From assembly GCA_018417955.1 (NCBI GenBank), contig JACTVC010000003.1:2976001-3040000 (forward strand): a stretch of 64,000 bases of DNA, in the 5' to 3' direction. Made by a program: the position numbers and the translations under genes. How positions within the stretch are numbered: the stretch's first letter is position 1; each line of letters begins with the position of its first letter. Under the pieces are notes generated by a model. It saw only the letters and a list, made by a program, of their open reading frames with translations, ran no database searches and was not told where the DNA came from. This document shows, in pieces, positions 63,684-64,000 of this stretch. The DNA is from Laccaria trichodermophora. Its lineage: Eukaryota > Basidiomycota > Agaricomycetes > Agaricales > Hydnangiaceae.

Positions 63684-64000
63684 TGCTTTCCTTCAGGCGT
63701 CGCTTTCTCTTCACCTTTCCTACTCCGACTTTTCTTCTTCCATTGTTCCTCAGCCCCCTCTGGCTTGTACCTCTTCTGAGGATTCCCTTCTATTTCACAG
63801 AGTCTTGCACCCATATAGTCCCGACGCCTTCAACTTTCTACTGCGCAAACATGACCTTTTCGACAGCTACCCTCTCCTGCCTTTTAACCTGCACTTCAGG
63901 TTTCCTATCAGGCATATGCCCTCACTTCCTCACACCATCATCATGCCCAACAATCCTTCCATTCTTTCTTATCCCAATACTGTTTCCAACTATCTTGCTA
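63643..64000 (+). CDS. Start of pol of the same retroelement (runs off the window)
   Basis: Beginning at the ATG at 63643 (MPSHGFAVPDPQTDAFLQAS) a frame stays open to the window end (119 codons). It contains HPYSPDAFNFLLRKHDLFDS, YPLLPFNLHFRFPIRHMPSL and NNPSILSYPNTVSNYLA. This N-terminal segment is characteristic of RT/RNase H polyproteins of fungal DIRS/Ngaro-type elements that also carry a tyrosine recombinase, to my knowledge. The RT, RNase H and recombinase domains themselves are not in the window, so the class is inferred. Confidence 0.7.
   Translation, partial: MPSHGFAVPDPQTDAFLQASLSLHLSYSDFSSSIVPQPPLACTSSEDSLLFHRVLHPYSPDAFNFLLRKHDLFDSYPLLPFNLHFRFPIRHMPSLPHTIIMPNNPSILSYPNTVSNYLA

Overview
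This window looks like nuclear DNA from an agaricomycete (mushroom-forming) fungus. The genes are split by many 45-65 nt GT-AG introns. The recognisable families are typical of that group: a DUF6533 membrane protein, an NB-ARC/TPR NLR-like gene, a tyrosine-recombinase-type retroelement and a Ty3/gypsy chromovirus. Everything was read by eye; no alignment or search was run.

Layout. 1-3.7 kb: no recognisable gene. 3.76-7.2 kb: a monocarboxylate-type MFS transporter and histidinol-phosphatase (HIS2), both on +. 7.2-12.1 kb: decayed sequence. 12.1-18.4 kb: a GH3-family gene, a DUF6533 membrane protein whose exon carries a 255-bp Tc1-like MITE, and a small cysteine-rich single-pass protein. 20.4-21.7 kb: a secreted repeat protein in which nearly every exon is one repeat unit. 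22.4-25.9 kb (minus): a recyclin/Sec10-like F-box protein, preceded by two tandem tiny genes with cysteine-rich tails. 29.05-51.7 kb: a tandem family of small secreted six-cysteine proteins (five members: three apparently intact, two broken). The first member has a full LTR retrotransposon in its intron (29356-46116, 5-bp target duplication TTCGC). That retrotransposon in turn carries a 4.26-kb, almost perfectly palindromic foldback-like element. 52.6-53.6 kb: a conserved-looking basic nuclear-type protein. 54.4-57.3 kb (minus): an NLR relic and two tandem ATG7 relics. 57.66-60.3 kb: an NB-ARC/TPR NLR-like gene with one in-frame stop. 60.3-64 kb: AT-rich DNA with a DDE transposase relic, then the gag and the start of pol of a tyrosine-recombinase-type retroelement that runs off the window.

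The housekeeping genes (HIS2, recyclin, transporter, GH3) are unrelated neighbours. The notable biology is in the accessory part: a nested transposon series in a secreted-protein cluster, a gene that grows by exon duplication, and a transposon insertion that could be spliced as an intron.
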